64,000 bases of DNA from Petrolisthes cinctipes (lineage: Eukaryota; Arthropoda; Malacostraca; Decapoda; Porcellanidae). The stretch covers positions 64,501-128,500 of the forward strand of contig JAWQEG010001234.1 of the NCBI GenBank assembly GCA_033782935.1. Direction: 5' to 3'. Shown in pieces: positions 1 to 15,075 of the stretch. The notes under the pieces are model-generated. The model saw only the letters and a list, made by a program, of their open reading frames with translations. It had not been told where the DNA came from and made no database searches. Made by a program: the position numbers and the translations under genes. Position 1 is the first letter of the stretch; every line of letters begins with the position of its first letter.

Positions 1-1412
1 GCACTGTAATGACCCCCACACACATAACACCCTTCGAATGATTTTTTATATTTATAGTCCAAGCACTGTAATGACACCCACATACTCACCACCCCATGAA
101 TGACTGTTGATATTTACAGTACAAGCACTGTAATGACACACACCTCAACAATGACTGTTGATAGTTACAGTCCAAGCACTGTAATGACACCCACACATTC
201 ACCACCTCATAAATGACTGTTGATATTTACAGTCCAATCACTGTAATTACACCTACACATTCACCACCCCATGTATGATTTGATATTTACAGTACAAGCA
301 CTATAATGACATAAACACCCCATGAATGACTGTTGATATTTACAGTCCAAGCACTGTAATGACACCCACACACCTACCACCCCATGCATGATTGTTGATA
401 TTTACAGTCCAATCACAGTAATGACACCCACACACCTACCACCCTATAAATGACTGTTGATATTTCCAGTCCAAACACTGTAATGATGCCCACTCACCCA
501 CCACCCAATGAAAGACTGTTGATATTTACAGTCCTAGCAAAGTAATGACTCACACACCAACCACCCCATGAATGACGGTTGATATTTACAGTCAAAGCAC
601 TGTAATTACACCTACACATTCACCACCCCATGTATGATTTGATATTTACAGTACAAGCACTATAATGACATAAACACCCCATGAATGACTGTTGATATTT
701 ACAGTCCAAGCACTGTAATGACACCCACACACCCTCCACCCCTTGAAAGACTGTTGATATTTACAGTTCAAGCACTGTATTGACACCCACACACCCCATA
801 AATGACTGTTGATATTTACAGTACAAGCACTGTAATGACACACACCTCAACAATGACTGTTGATATTTACAGTCCAAGCACTGTATTGACACCCACACAC
901 CCCATAAATGACTGATGATATATACAGTCCAAGCACTGTAATGACACCCACACACCTACCACCCCATGCATAATTGTTGATATTTACAGTCCAATCACAA
1001 TAATGACACCCACACACCCACATCCCTATGAATGACTGTTGATATTTCCAGTCCAAGCACTGTAATGATGCCCACTCACCCACCACCCAATGAATGACTG
1101 TTGATATTTACAGTCCAAGCACTGTAATGACACCACCTCACCCAACACCCCATGAATGACTTTATATTTACTGTCCAAGCACTGTAATGACACCCACACA
1201 CCCACCACCCCATGAATGACTGTTGATATTTACAGTCCACGAACTGTAATGACACCCCCACACCCAGCCACCCATGAATAACTTTATATTTACAGTCCAA
1301 GCACTGTAATGACACCCACACACCCACCACCAATGAATGACTATTGATATTTACAGTCCAAGCACTGTAATGACACCCACCAACCTATGAATGACTGTTG
1401 ATATTTATAGTT
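1..1412 (+). repeat. Diverged monomeric stretch at the left edge
   Basis: Units here differ from one another by substitutions and tail length, with shorter units such as those ending in CACACCTCA. A distinctive pair (a unit with ACATTCACC followed by one with ACATAAACACCCC) occurs near 239-320 and again near 601-690, about 361 bp apart. It recurs near 12.45-12.55 kb. The first ~245 bp resemble 8260-8505. No gene or non-satellite sequence is visible. Confidence 0.8.
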
Positions 1413-2293
1413 CAAGCACTGTATTGACACCCACAGACCCCATGAATGACTGTTGATATTTACAGTCTAAGCACTGTTATGACACCCACACACCCACCAC
1501 CCCATGAATGACTGTTGATATTTACTGTCCAAGCACTGTAATGACACCCACACACCCACCACCCCATGAATGACTGTTGACATTTACAGTCCAAGCACTG
1601 TAATGACACCCACACACCCACCACCCAATGAATGATTGTTAATATTTACAGTCCAAGCACTGTAATGACACCCACAAACACACTAATCCATGAATAACTG
1701 TTGATATTTACAGTCCTAGCACTGTAATGACACACTCACACCCCATGAATGACTGTTGATATTTACAGTCCAAGCACTGTAATGACAAACACACCCACCA
1801 CCCTATGAATGACTGTTGGTATTTACAGTCCAAGCACTGTAATGACACCCACCACCCCATGAATAACTGTTGATATTTACAGTCCAAGCCCTGTAATGGC
1901 ACCCACACACCCTATAAATGACTGTTGATATTTACAGTCCAAGCACTGTTATGACACCCTCCACCACATTAATGATTGTTGATATTTACAGTCCAAGCAC
2001 TGTAATGACACCCACACACCCACCACAAATTAAATGTTTGTTGATATTTACAGTCCAAGCACTGTAATGTCACCCACGCACCCACCACCACATGAATGAC
2101 TATTGATATTTACAGTCCAAGAACTGTAATGACACTCCCACACCCAGGACCCCATGAATGAATTTATATTTACAGTCCAAGCACGGTAATGACACCCACA
2201 CACCCACCAACCCATGAATGACTGTTGATATTTACAGTCCAAGCACTGTAATGACACCCACAAATCCATGAATGACTGTTGATATTTACACTC
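1413..2293 (+). repeat. 881-bp higher-order repeat, copy 1
   Basis: This ~15-unit block is repeated directly downstream with a constant 881-bp offset. Shared markers include a unit with CACAGACCCC, one with ACAAACACACTAATCC, and one with CACAAATTAAATG. Sequence to the left of 1413 (TTATAGTT) differs from the equivalent bases before copy 2 (TTACACTC), which sets the left boundary. Confidence 0.9.
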
Positions 2294-3174
2294 CAAGCAC
2301 TGTATTGACACCCACAGACCCCATGAATGACTGTTGATATTTACAGTCTAAGCACTGTTATGACACCCACACACCCACCACCCCATGAATGACTGTTGAT
2401 ATTTACTGTCCAAGCACTGTAATGACACCCACACACCCACCACCCCATGAATGACTGTTGACATTTACAGTCCAAGCACTGTAATGACACCCACACACCC
2501 ACCACCCAATGAATGATTGTTAATATTTACAGTCCAATCACTGTAATGACACCCACAAACACACTAATCCATGAATAACTGTTGATATTTACAGTCCTAG
2601 CACTGTAATGACACACTCACACCCCATGAATGACTGTTGATATTTACAGTCCAAGCACTGTAATGACAAACACACCCACCACCCTATGAATGACTGTTGG
2701 TATTTACAGTCCAAGCACTGTAATGACACCCACCACCCCATGAATAACTGTTGATATTTACAGTCCAAGCCCTGTAATGGCACCCACACACCCTATAAAT
2801 GACTGTTGATATTTACAGTCCAAGCACTGTTATGACACCCTCCACCACATTAATGATTGTTGATATTTACAGTCCAAGCACTGTAATGACACCCACACAC
2901 CCACCACAAATTAAATGTTTGTTGATATTTACAGTCCAAGCACTGTAATGTCACCCACGCACCCACCACCACATGAATGACTATTGATATTTACAGTCCA
3001 AGAACTGTAATGACACTCCCACACCCAGGACCCCATGAATGAATTTATATTTACAGTCCAAGCACGGTAATGACACCCACACACCCACCAACCCATGAAT
3101 GACTGTTGATATTTACAGTCCAAGCACTGTAATGACACCCACAAATCCATGAATGACTGTTGATATTTACACTC
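2294..3174 (+). repeat. 881-bp higher-order repeat, copy 2
   Basis: Near-identical direct copy of the preceding 881 bp. The few differences I noticed include a substitution near 2536 (AATCAC for AAGCAC). The copy ends at 3174, after which the sequence (CTCTAATGGC) departs from the start of the block. The closeness of the two copies indicates a recent tandem duplication inside an otherwise diverged region. Confidence 0.9.
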
Positions 3175-6100
3175 CAAGCACTCTAATGGCACCCACACAC
3201 CCCATAAGTGAGTGTTGATATTTACAGTCCAAGCACTTTAATGACACCCACCACCCCATTAATGATTGTTGATATTTACAGTCCAAGCAATGTAATGACA
3301 CCCACACACCCACCACCCCATGAATGACTGTTAAAATTTACCGTCCAAGCACTGTAATGACATCCTCACACACAACACCCCATGAATGACTTTATATTTA
3401 CAGTCCAAGCACTGTAATGACACTCACACACCCAACACCCCATGAATAACTGTTGATATTTACGGTCCAAGCACTGTAATCACACCCACTCACCTAATGA
3501 ATGACTGTTGATATTTACAGTCCAAGCACTGTAATGACACCCACACACCTACCACCCCATGCATGATTGTTGATATTTACAGTCCAATCACAGTAATGAC
3601 ACCCACACACCCACCACCCTATAAATGACTGTTGATATTTCCAGTCCAAACACTGTAATGATGCCCACTCACCCACCACCCAATGAAAGACTGTTAATAT
3701 TTACAGTCCTAGCAAAGTAATGACTCACACACCTACCACCCCATGAATGACAGTTGATATTTACAGTCCAAGCACTGTAATGATATCCCCACACACAACA
3801 CCCCATGAATGACTTTATATTTACAGTCCAAGCACTGTAATGACATTTACACACCCACCACCCCATGAATGACTGTTGATATTTACAGTCCAAGCACTGT
3901 AATGACACCCACTCACCCAATGAATGATTGTTGATATTTACAGTCCAAGCACTGTAATGACACCCACACACCTACCACCCCATGCATAATTGTTGATATT
4001 TACAGTCCAATCACAGTAATGACACCCGCACACCCACCACCCTATGAACGACTGTTGATATTTCCAGTCCAAGCACTGTAATGATGCCCACTCACCCACC
4101 ACCCAATGAATGACAGTTGATATTTACAGTCCTAGCAATGTAATGACTCACACACCTACCACCCCATGAATGACTGTTGATATTTACAGTCAAAGCACTG
4201 TAATTACACCTACACATTCACCACCCCATGAATGAATTGATATTTACAGTACAAGCACTGTAATGACATAAACACCCCATGAATGACTGTTGATATTTAC
4301 AGTCCAAGCCCTGTAATGACACCCACGCACCCTCCACCCCATGAAAGACTGTTGATATTTACAGTCCAAGCACTGTATTGACACCCACACACCCCATAAA
4401 TGACTGTTGATATTTACAGTCTAATCACTGTTATGACACCCACACACCCACCACCCCATGAATGACTGTTGATATTTACAGTCGAAGCAATGTAATGACA
4501 TCCCCACACACAACACCCCATGAATGACTTTATATTTACAGTTCAAGCACAGTAATGACACTTACACACCCACCATCCCATGAATGACTGTTGATATTTA
4601 CAGTTCAAGCACTGTAATGACACCCACCCACCCAATGAATGACTGTTGATATTTACAGTCCAAGCACTGTAATGACAGCCACACACCTACCACCCCATGC
4701 ATGATTGTTGATATTTACAGTCCAATCACAGTAATGACACCCACACACCCACCACCCTATGAATGACTGTTGATATTTACAGTCCAAGCACTGTAATGAC
4801 ATCCCCACACACAACACCCTATGAATAACTTTATATTTACAGTCCAAGCAATGTAATGACACCCACTCACCCAATGAATGACTGTTGATATTTACAGTCC
4901 AAGCACTGTAATGACACCCACAGACCTACAACCCCATGAATGACTGTTGATATTTACAGTCCAAGCACTGTAATGACATCCCCACACACAACACCCCATG
5001 AATGACATTATATTTACAGTCCAAGCACTGTAATGACACTTACACACCCACCATCCGATGAATGACTGTTGATATTTAGAGTCCAAGCACTGTAATGACA
5101 CCCACACACCCACCGCCACATGAATGACTGGTAATATTTATAGTCCAAGCACTGTAATGACACCCACACACCCACCACCTCGAGAATGACTGACATTTAC
5201 AGTCCAAGCACTGTAATGACACCCACACACCCACCACACCATGAATAACTTTATATTTACAGTCCTAGCACTGTAATGACACCCACACACTCACCACCCC
5301 ATGAATGACTGTTGATATTTACAGTCCAAGCACTGTAATGTCCCCCACCAACCCATGAATGACTATTGATATTTACAGTTAAAGAACTGTAATAGCACCC
5401 ACACACCCCATAAATGACTTTATATATACAGTCCAAGCACTTTAATGACACCCACCACCCCATTAATAATTGTTGATAATTACAGTCCAAGCACTGTAAT
5501 GATACCAAAACACCCACCACCTCATGAATGACTGTTGATATTTACAGTCCAAGCACTGTAATGACACTCCCACACCCAACACCCAATGAATGACTTTATA
5601 TTTACACTCTAAGCACTGTAATGACACCCATACACCCACCACCCCATGAATGACTGTTGATATTTACAGTCCAAGCACGGTAATGACCCCCAAACACCCA
5701 ACACCCTACGAATGATTATTTATATTTACAGTCCAAACACTGTAATGACACCCACACACTTACCACCCCAAGAATGACTGTTGATATTTACAGTCCAAGC
5801 ACTGTAATGACACACACCTTATAAATGACTGTTGATATTTACAGTCCAAGCACTGTAATGACACCCACACATTCACCACCCCACGAATGACTGTTGATAT
5901 TTACAGTCCAAGCACTGTAATGACTCCCACACACCCCATGAATGACTGATGATATATACAGTCCACGCATGATTGTTGATATTTACTGTCCAATCACAGT
6001 AATGACACCCACACACCCACCACCCTGTGAAAGACTGTTGATAATTCCTGTCCAAGCACTGTATTGACGCCCACTCACCCACCACCCCATGAATGACTTT

Positions 6101-8259
6101 TGATATTTACAGTCCTAGCAAAGTAATGACTCATACACCTGCCACCCCATGAATGACTGTTAATATTTACAGTCCAAGCACCATAATGATACCCACACAC
6201 CCACTACCACCTGAATGACTGTTGATATTTACAGTCAAAGCACTTTTATTGACACATACACACCCCATGAATGACTGTTGATATATACAGTCTAAGCACT
6301 GTTATGACACCCACACAACCACAATCCAATGAATGTCTTGATATTTACAGTCCAAGCACTGTAATAATACCCACTCACCCCATAAATGACTGTTGATATT
6401 TACAGTCCAAGTACTGTAATGACACAAACACCCCATTAATGACTGTTGATATTTACAGTCCAAGCACTGTAATGACACCCACACACCTACACCCCAAGAA
6501 TGACTATTGATATTTACAGTCCAAGCACTGTATTGACACCCACACACCCCATGAATAACTGTTGATATTTATAGTTTAAGCACTGTTATGACACTCACAC
6601 ACCCACTACCCCATTAATGACTGTTGTTATTTACAGTCCAAGCACTGTAATGACACCCACTCACCCAATGAATGACTGTTGATATTTACAGACCAAGCAC
6701 TGTAATGACACCCACACACCCACCACCAACTGAATGATTGTTGATATTTACAGTCCAAGCACTGTAATGACAACCAGACACCCACCACCCCATGAATTAC
6801 TGTTGATATTTACAGTCCAATCACTGTAATGACACCAACACACTCACAACCCCATGAATGCCTATTGACATTTATAATCCAAGCACTGTAATGACACCCA
6901 CACACCCACCACCTCATGAATGACTGTTGATCTTTACAGTCCAAGCACTGTAATGACACACACCCCCTATGAATGACTGTTGATATTTACAGTCCAAGCA
7001 CTGTAATGACACTCACACCCCATGAACGACTATTGATATTTACAGTCCAAGCATTGTAATGACACCTCCACACCCCCTACCCTATGAATGACTGTTGATA
7101 TTTACATTTAGAGCACTGTAATGACACCCACACACCCACACCCCAGGAATTACTGTTGAAATTTACAGTTCAAGCACTGTAATGACACCTACACACCCAC
7201 CACCTCATGAATGACTGTTGATATTTACAGTCCAAGCACTGTAATGACATCCCCACACACAACACCCCATGAATGACTTTATATTTACAGTCCAAGCACT
7301 GTAATGACACTTACACACCCACCACCCCATGAATGACTGTTGATATTTACAGTCCAAGCACTGTAATGACACCCACTCACCCAATGAATTATTGTTGATA
7401 TTTACAGTCCAAGCACTGTAATGACACCCAAACACCTACCACCCTATGCATGATTGTTGATATTTACAGTCCAATCACAGTAATGACACCCACACACCCA
7501 CCACCCTATGAATGACTGTTGATATTTCCAGTCCAAGCACTGTAATGATGCACACTCACCCACGACCCAATGAATGACAGTTGATATTTACAGTCCTAGC
7601 AAGGTAATGACTCACACACCTACCACCCCATGAATGACTGTTAATATTTACTGTCCAATCACCATAATGACACCCACACACCCACTACCACCTGAATGAC
7701 TGTTGATATTTACAGTCCAATCACTTTATTGACACCTACACACCCACAACCCCATGAATGACTGTTGATATTTACAATCCAAGCACTGTAATGACGCCCC
7801 CACACCCAACACCCCATGAATGACTTTATATTTACAGTCCAAGCACTGTAATGACACCCACACACCCACCACCCCTTGAATGACTGTTGATATTTAAAGT
7901 CCACGAACTGTAATGACACCCCCACACCCAGCACCCCATGAATGACTGTTGATATTTACAGTTCAAGCACTGTAATAGCACCCACACACCCCATTAATGT
8001 CTCTTTATATTTACTGTCCAAGCACTTTAATGACACCCACCACCCCATTAATAATTGATAATATTTACAGTCCAAGAACTGTAATGACACCCACACGCAC
8101 ACCATCCCATGAATGACTGTTGATATTTACAGTCCAAGCACTGTAATGACACTCCCACACCCAACACCCAATGAATGACTTTATATTTACAGTCCAAGCA
8201 CTGTAATGACACCCACATACCCACCACCCCATGAATGACTGTTGATATTTACAGTCCAA
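3175..8259 (+). repeat. Diverged satellite units without strong higher-order order
   Basis: Continuous 62-bp-type units with many single-base differences and tail-length changes. Variant combinations are shared with other places; for example 3.67-3.97 kb resembles 7.2-7.43 kb and the 12.7-13 kb block. A compressed unit near 5940-5975 has lost part of its core between GATATATACAGTCCA and GCATGATTG. No gene is visible. Confidence 0.75.
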
Positions 8260-10982
8260 GCACTGTAATGACCCCCACACACATAACACCCTACGAATGA
8301 TTTTTTATATTTACAGTCCAAGCACTGTAATGACACCCACATACTCACCACCCCATGAATGACTGTTGATATTTACAGTCAAAGCACTGTAATGACGCAC
8401 ACCTAATGAATGACTGTTGATATTTACAGTACAAGCACTGTAATGACACCCACACATTCACTATCCCATAAATGACTGTTGATATTTACAGTCCAATCAC
8501 TGTAATGAATCCCACACACCCCATGAATGACTGATGATATATACAGTCCAAGCACTGTAATGACACCCACACACCTACCACCCCATGCATGATTGTTGAT
8601 ATTTACAGTCCAATCACAGTAATGACACCCACACACCTACCACCCTATGAATGACTGTTGATATTTCCATTCCAAGCACTGTAATGATGCCCACTCACCC
8701 ACCACCCAATGAATGACTGTTGATATTTCCAGTCTTAGCAAGGTAATGACTCACACACCTACCACACCATGAATGACTGTTGATATTTACCGTCTAAGAA
8801 CCATAATGACACCCACACACCCACTACCACTTGAATGACTGTTGATATTTACAGTCCAAACACTTAATTGACACCTACACACCCACCACCCTATGAATGA
8901 CTGTTGATATTTACAGTCCAAGCACTGTAATGACACCCCAACACCCAACACCCCATGAATGACTTTATATTTACAGTCCAAGCACTGTAATGACACCCAC
9001 ACACCCATCACCCCATGAATGACTGTTGATATTTACAGTCCACGAACTGTAATGACACCCCCAAACCCAATACCCCATGAATAACTTTATATTTACAGTC
9101 CAAGCACTGTAATGACACCCACACACCCACCACCCCATGAATGACTATTGATATTTACAGTCCAAGCACTGTAATGACACCCACACACCCACCGCCCTAT
9201 GAATGACTGTTAATATTTACAGTCCAGGCACTGTAATGACACCCACACACCCACCACCCCGAGAATGACTGACATTTACAGTCCAAGCACTGTAATGACA
9301 CCCACACACCCACCACCCCATAAATGATATTTGATATTTACAGTCCAAGCACAGTAATGACACCCACAAACACACCATTCCATGAATAACTGTTGATATT
9401 TACAGTCCTAGCACTGTAATGACACACTCACACCCCATGAATGACTGTTGATATTTACAGTCCAAGCAATGACATGACACACACACCCACCACCCTATGA
9501 ATGACTGTTGGTATTTACAGTCCAAGCACTGTAATGACACCCACCACCCCATAAATGACTGTTGATATTTACAGTCCAAGCCCTGTAATGGCACCCACAC
9601 ACCCCATAAATGACTGTTGATATTTACAGACCAAGCACTGTTATGACACCCACCACCCCATTAATGATTGTTGATATTTACAGTCCAAGCTCTGTAATGA
9701 CACCCACACACCCACAACCCATTAAATGTTTGTTGATATTTACAGTCCAAGCACTGTAATGACACACACACCCACCACCCTATGAATGACTGTTGGTATT
9801 TACAGTCCAAGCATTGTAATGACACCCACCACCCCATGAATGACTGTTGACATTTACAGTCAACGAACTGTAATGATACCCCCACACCCAGCAACCCATG
9901 AATAACTTTATATTTACAGTCCAAGCAATGTAATGACACCCACACACCCACATCCCCATGAATGACTATTGATATTGACAGTCCAAGCACTGTAATGACA
10001 CCCACTAACCCATAAATGACTGTTGATATTTACAGTCCAAGCACTGTAATAGCACCCACACACCCTATAAATGACTCTTTATATTTACAGTTCAAGCACT
10101 TTAATGACACCCACCACCCTATTAATAATTGATGATATTTACAGTCCAAGAACTGTAATGACACCCACACACCCACCACCCCATGAATGACTGTTAATAT
10201 TTACAGTCCAAGCACTTTAATGACACCCACATACTCACCACCGTATGAATTACTGTTGATATTAACAGTCCAAGCACTGTAATGACACACACCTCAACAA
10301 TGACTGTATATATTTACTGTCCAAGCACTGTAATGACACCCACTCATTCACTACCCCATAAATGACTGTTGATATTTACAGTCCAATCACTGTAATGAAT
10401 CCCACACACCCCATGAATGACTGATGATATATACAGTCCAAGCACTGTAATGACACCCACACACCTACCACCCAATGCATGATTGTTGATATTTACAGTC
10501 CAATCACAGTAATGACACCCACACACCCACATCCCTATGAATGACTTTTGATATTTCCAGTCCAAGCACTGCAATGATGCCCACTCACCCACCACCCAAT
10601 GAATGACTGTTGATATTTACTGTCATAGCAAGGTAATGACTCACACACCTACCACCCTATGAATGACTGTTGATATTTACCGTCCAAGCACCATAATGAC
10701 ACCCACACACCCACTACCACTTGAATGACTGTTGATATTTACAGTCTAAACACTTTATTGACACCTACACACCCACCACCCCATGAATGACTGTCGATAT
10801 TTACAGTCCACGAACTGTAATGACACCCCCAAACCCAGCATCCCATGTATAACTTTATATTTACAGTCCAAGCACTGTAATGACACCCATACACCCACCA
10901 CCAATGAATGACTATTGATATTTACAGTCCAAGCACTGTAATGACACCCACCAACCCATGAATGACTGTTGATATTTACAGT
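8260..10982 (+). repeat. Diverged ~1.9-kb higher-order repeat region
   Basis: Marker units recur at a ~1,880-1,890-bp offset. The unit with TGAATCCCACACACC lies at 8508 and 10398. The unit with TCCTAGCACTG followed by ACACTCACACCCC lies near 9411 and 11288. This indicates an old higher-order period that has decayed by substitutions and small indels. Boundaries are approximate. No gene is seen. Confidence 0.6.
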
Positions 10983-11862
10983 CCAAGCACTGTATTGACA
11001 CCCACAGACCCCATGAATGACTGTTGATATTTACAGTCTAAGCACTGTTATGACACCCACACACCCACCACCACATGAATGACTGTTGATATTTACTGTC
11101 CAATCACTGTAATGACACCAACACACCCACCACCCCATGAATGACTGTTGACATTTACAAACAAGCACTGTAATGACACCCACACACCCACCACCCTATG
11201 AATGATTGTAATATTTACAGTCCAAGCACTTTAATGACACCCACAAACACACCAATCCATTAATAACTGTTGATATTTACAGTCCTAGCACTGTAATGAC
11301 ACACTCACACCCCATGAATGACTGTTGATATTTACAGTCCAAGCACTGTAATGACACCCACACCCACCACCCTATGAATGACTGTTGGTATTTACAGTCC
11401 AAGCACTGTAATGACACCCACCACCCCATGAATGACTGTTGATATTTACAGTCCAAGCCCTGTAATGGCACTTACACACCCCATAAATGACTGTTGATAT
11501 TTACAGTCCAAGCACTGTTATGACACCCACCACCACATTAATGATTGTTGATATTTACTGTCCAAGCACTGTAATGACACCCACACACCCACCACAAATT
11601 AAATGTTTGTTGATATTTACAGTCCAAGCACTGTAATGACACCCACGCACCCACCACCCCATGAATGACTATTGATATTTACAGTCCAAGAACTGTAATG
11701 ACACTCCCACACCCAGCACCCCATGAATGAATTTATATTTACAGTCCAAGCACGGTAATGACACCCACACACCCACCAACCCATGAATGACTGTTGATAT
11801 TTACAGTCCAAGCACTGTAATGACACCCACAAATCCATGAATGACTGTTGATATTTACAGTC
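10983..11862 (+). repeat. Dispersed, diverged third copy of the 881-bp block
   Basis: The marker order of the 1413-3174 repeats is repeated here: the CACAGACCCC unit, then the TCCTAGCACTG unit, then the CACAAATTAAATG unit, then CACAAATCC. There are scattered substitutions and single-base indels. It lies about 8.7 kb downstream of copy 2, so the block predates the recent tandem doubling. Confidence 0.75.
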
Positions 11863-12742
11863 CAAGCACTGTAATAGCACCCACACACCCCATAAGTGAG
11901 TGTTGATATTTACAGTCCAAGCACTTTAATGACACCCACCACTCCATTAATGATTGTTGATATTTACAGTCCAAGCACTGTAATGACACCCACACACCCA
12001 CTACCCCATGAATGACTGTTAATATTTACAGTCCAAGCACTGTAATGACACCCACTCACCCAATGAATGACTGTTGATATTTACAGTCCAAGCACTGTAA
12101 TGACACCCACACACCTACCACCCCATGCATAATTGTTGATATTTGCAGTCCAATCACAGTAATGACACCCACACACCCACCACCCTATGAACGACTGTTG
12201 ATATTTCCAGTCCAAGCACTGTAATGATGCCCACTCACCCACCACTCCATTAATGATTGTTGATATTTACAGTCCAAGCACTGTAATGACACCCACACAC
12301 CCACCACCCTATGAATGACTGTTGATATTTCCAGTCCAAGCACTGTAATGATGCACACTCACCCACCACCCAATGAATGACTGTTGATATTTACAGTCCT
12401 AACAAGGTAATGACTCACACACCTACCACCCCATGAATGACTGTTGATATTTACAGTCAAAGCACTGTAATTACACCTACACATTCACCACCCCATGTAT
12501 GATTTGATATTTACAGTACAAGCACTATAATGACATAAACACCCCATTAATGACTGTTGATAATGACACCCACACACCCTTCAACTACTTGAAAGACTGT
12601 TGATATTTACAGTCCAAGCACTGTATTGACACCCACACACCACATAAATGACTGTTGATATTTACAGTCCAAGCACTGTAATGACACCCACACACCTACC
12701 ACCCCATGCATGATTGTTGATATTTACAGTCCAATCACAGTA
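11863..12742 (+). repeat. Diverged units before the nested repeat domain
   Basis: Ordinary satellite units. One is abnormally short near 12555-12565, where TGTTGATAATGAC joins the front of the core directly to its end and loses the hairpin. No gene is visible. Confidence 0.75.
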
Positions 12743-13457
12743 ATGACACCCACACACCCACCACCCCATGAATTACTATTGATATTTACAGTCCAAGCAC
12801 TGTAATGACATCCCCACACACAACACCCCATGAATGACTTTATATTTACAGTCCAAGCACTGTAATGACATTTACACACCCACCACCCCATGAATGACTG
12901 TTGATATTTACAGTCCAAGCAATGTAATGACACCCACTCACCCAATGAATGATTGTTGATATTTACAGTCCAAGCACTGTAATGACACCCACACACCTAC
13001 CACCCCATGCATAATTGTTGATATTTGCAGTCCAATCACAGTAATGACACCCACACACCCACCACCCTATGAACGACTGTTGATATTTCCAGTCCAAGCA
13101 CTGTAATGATGCCCACTCACCCACCACCCAATGAATGACAGTTGATATTTACCGTCCTAGCAAGGTAATGACTCACACACCTACCACCCCATGAATGACT
13201 GTTGATATTTACAGTCAAAGAACTGTAATTACACCTACACATTCACCACCCTATGAATGATTTGATATTTACAGTACAAGCACTGTAATGACATAAACAC
13301 CCCATGAATGACTGTTGATATTTACAGTCCAAGCACTGTAATGACAATCACACACCCTCCACCCCATGAAAGACTGTTGATATTTACAGTCCAAGCACTG
13401 TATTGACACCCACACACCCCATGAATGACTGTTGATATTTACAGTCTAATCACTGTT
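12743..13457 (+). repeat. 715-bp higher-order repeat, copy 1
   Basis: Followed directly by a near-identical copy at a constant 715-bp offset. Both start at ATGACACC and contain a unit with GAATTACTATTG, then units with ACATCCCCACACAC, ACATTTACAC and TTTGCAGTCC. Bases before 12743 (CAATCACAGTA) differ from those before copy 2 (TAATCACTGTT), which sets the boundary. Confidence 0.9.
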
Positions 13458-14172
13458 ATGACACCCACACACCCACCACCCCATGAATTACTATTGATAT
13501 TTACAGTCCAAGCACTGTAATGACATCCCCACACACAACACCCCATGAATGACTTTATATTTACAGTCCAAGCACTGTAATGACATTTACACACCCACCA
13601 CCCCATGAATGACTGTTGATATTTACAGTCCAAGCAATGTAATGACACCCACTCACCCAATGAATGATTGTTGATATTTACAGTCCAAGCACTGTAATGA
13701 CACCCACACACCTACCACCCCATGCATAATTGTTGATATTTGCAGTCCAATCACAGTAATGACACCCACACACCCACCACCCTATGAACGACTGTTGATA
13801 TTTCCAGTCCAAGCACTGTAATGATGCCCACTCACCCACCACCCAATGAATGACAGTTGATATTTACCGTCCTAGCAAGGTAATGACTCACACACCTACC
13901 ACCCCATGAATGACTGTTGATATTTACAGTCAAAGAACTGTAATTACACCTACACATTCACCACCCTATGAATGATTTGATATTTACAGTACAAGCACTG
14001 TAATGACATAAACACCCCATGAATGACTGTTGATATTTACAGTCCAAGCACTGTAATGACAATCACACACCCTCCACCCCATGAAAGACTGTTGATATTT
14101 ACAGTCCAAGCACTGTATTGACACCCACACACCCCATGAATGACTGTTGATATTTACAGTCTAATCACTGTT
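13458..14172 (+). repeat. 715-bp higher-order repeat, copy 2
   Basis: Direct second copy of the 715-bp block, ending where 14173 begins again with ATGACACC and then diverges. It is also carried into the second 3,038-bp repeat, at about 16496-17210. Confidence 0.9.
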
Positions 14173-15075
14173 ATGACACCCACACACCCACCACCCTATG
14201 AATGACTGTTGATATTTACAGTCCAAGCACTGTAATGACATCCCCACACACAACACCCCATGAATGACTTTATATTTACAATCCAAGCACAGTAATGACA
14301 CTTACACACCCACCACCCCATGAATGACTGTTGATATTTACAGTCCAAGCACTGTAATGACACCCACCCACCTAATAAATGACTGTTGATATTTACAGTC
14401 CAAGCACTGTAATGACACCCACACACCTACCACCCCATGCATGATTGTTGATATTTACAGTCCAATCACAGTAATGACACCCACACACCCACCACCCTAT
14501 GAATGAATGTTGATATTTACAGTCCAAGCACTGTAATGACATCCCCACACACAACACCCCATGAATGACTTTATATTTACAGTCCAAGCACAGTAATGAC
14601 ACTTACACACCCACCACCCCATGAATGACTGTTGATATTTACAGTCCAAGCACTGTAATGACACCCACCCACCCAATGAATGACTGTTGATATTTACAGT
14701 CCAAGCTCTGTAATGACACCCACACACCTACCACCCCAAGCATGATTGTTGATATTTACAGTCCAATCACAGTAATGACACCCACACACCCACCACCCTA
14801 TGAATGACTGTTGATATTTACAGTCCAAGCACTGTAATGACATCCCCACACACAACACCCTATGAATGACTTTATATTTACAGTCCAAGCACTGTAATGA
14901 CACTTACACACATACAACCTCATGAATGACTGTTGATATTTACAGTCCAAGCACTGTAATGACACCCACTAACCCAATGAATGACTGTTGATATTTACAG
15001 TCCAAGCACTGTAATGACACCCACACACCTACAACCAAATGAATGACTGTTGATATTTACAGTCCAAGCACTGTA
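14173..15075 (+). repeat. 301-bp sub-repeat, three tandem copies
   Basis: ATGACACC anchors fall at 14173, 14474 and 14775, and the pattern restarts near 15076, an exact 301-bp spacing (about five units). Copies 1 and 2 are closest. Copy 3 has local changes such as ACACATACAACC. The same triplet is reproduced 3,038 bp downstream at 17211-18113. Confidence 0.85.
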
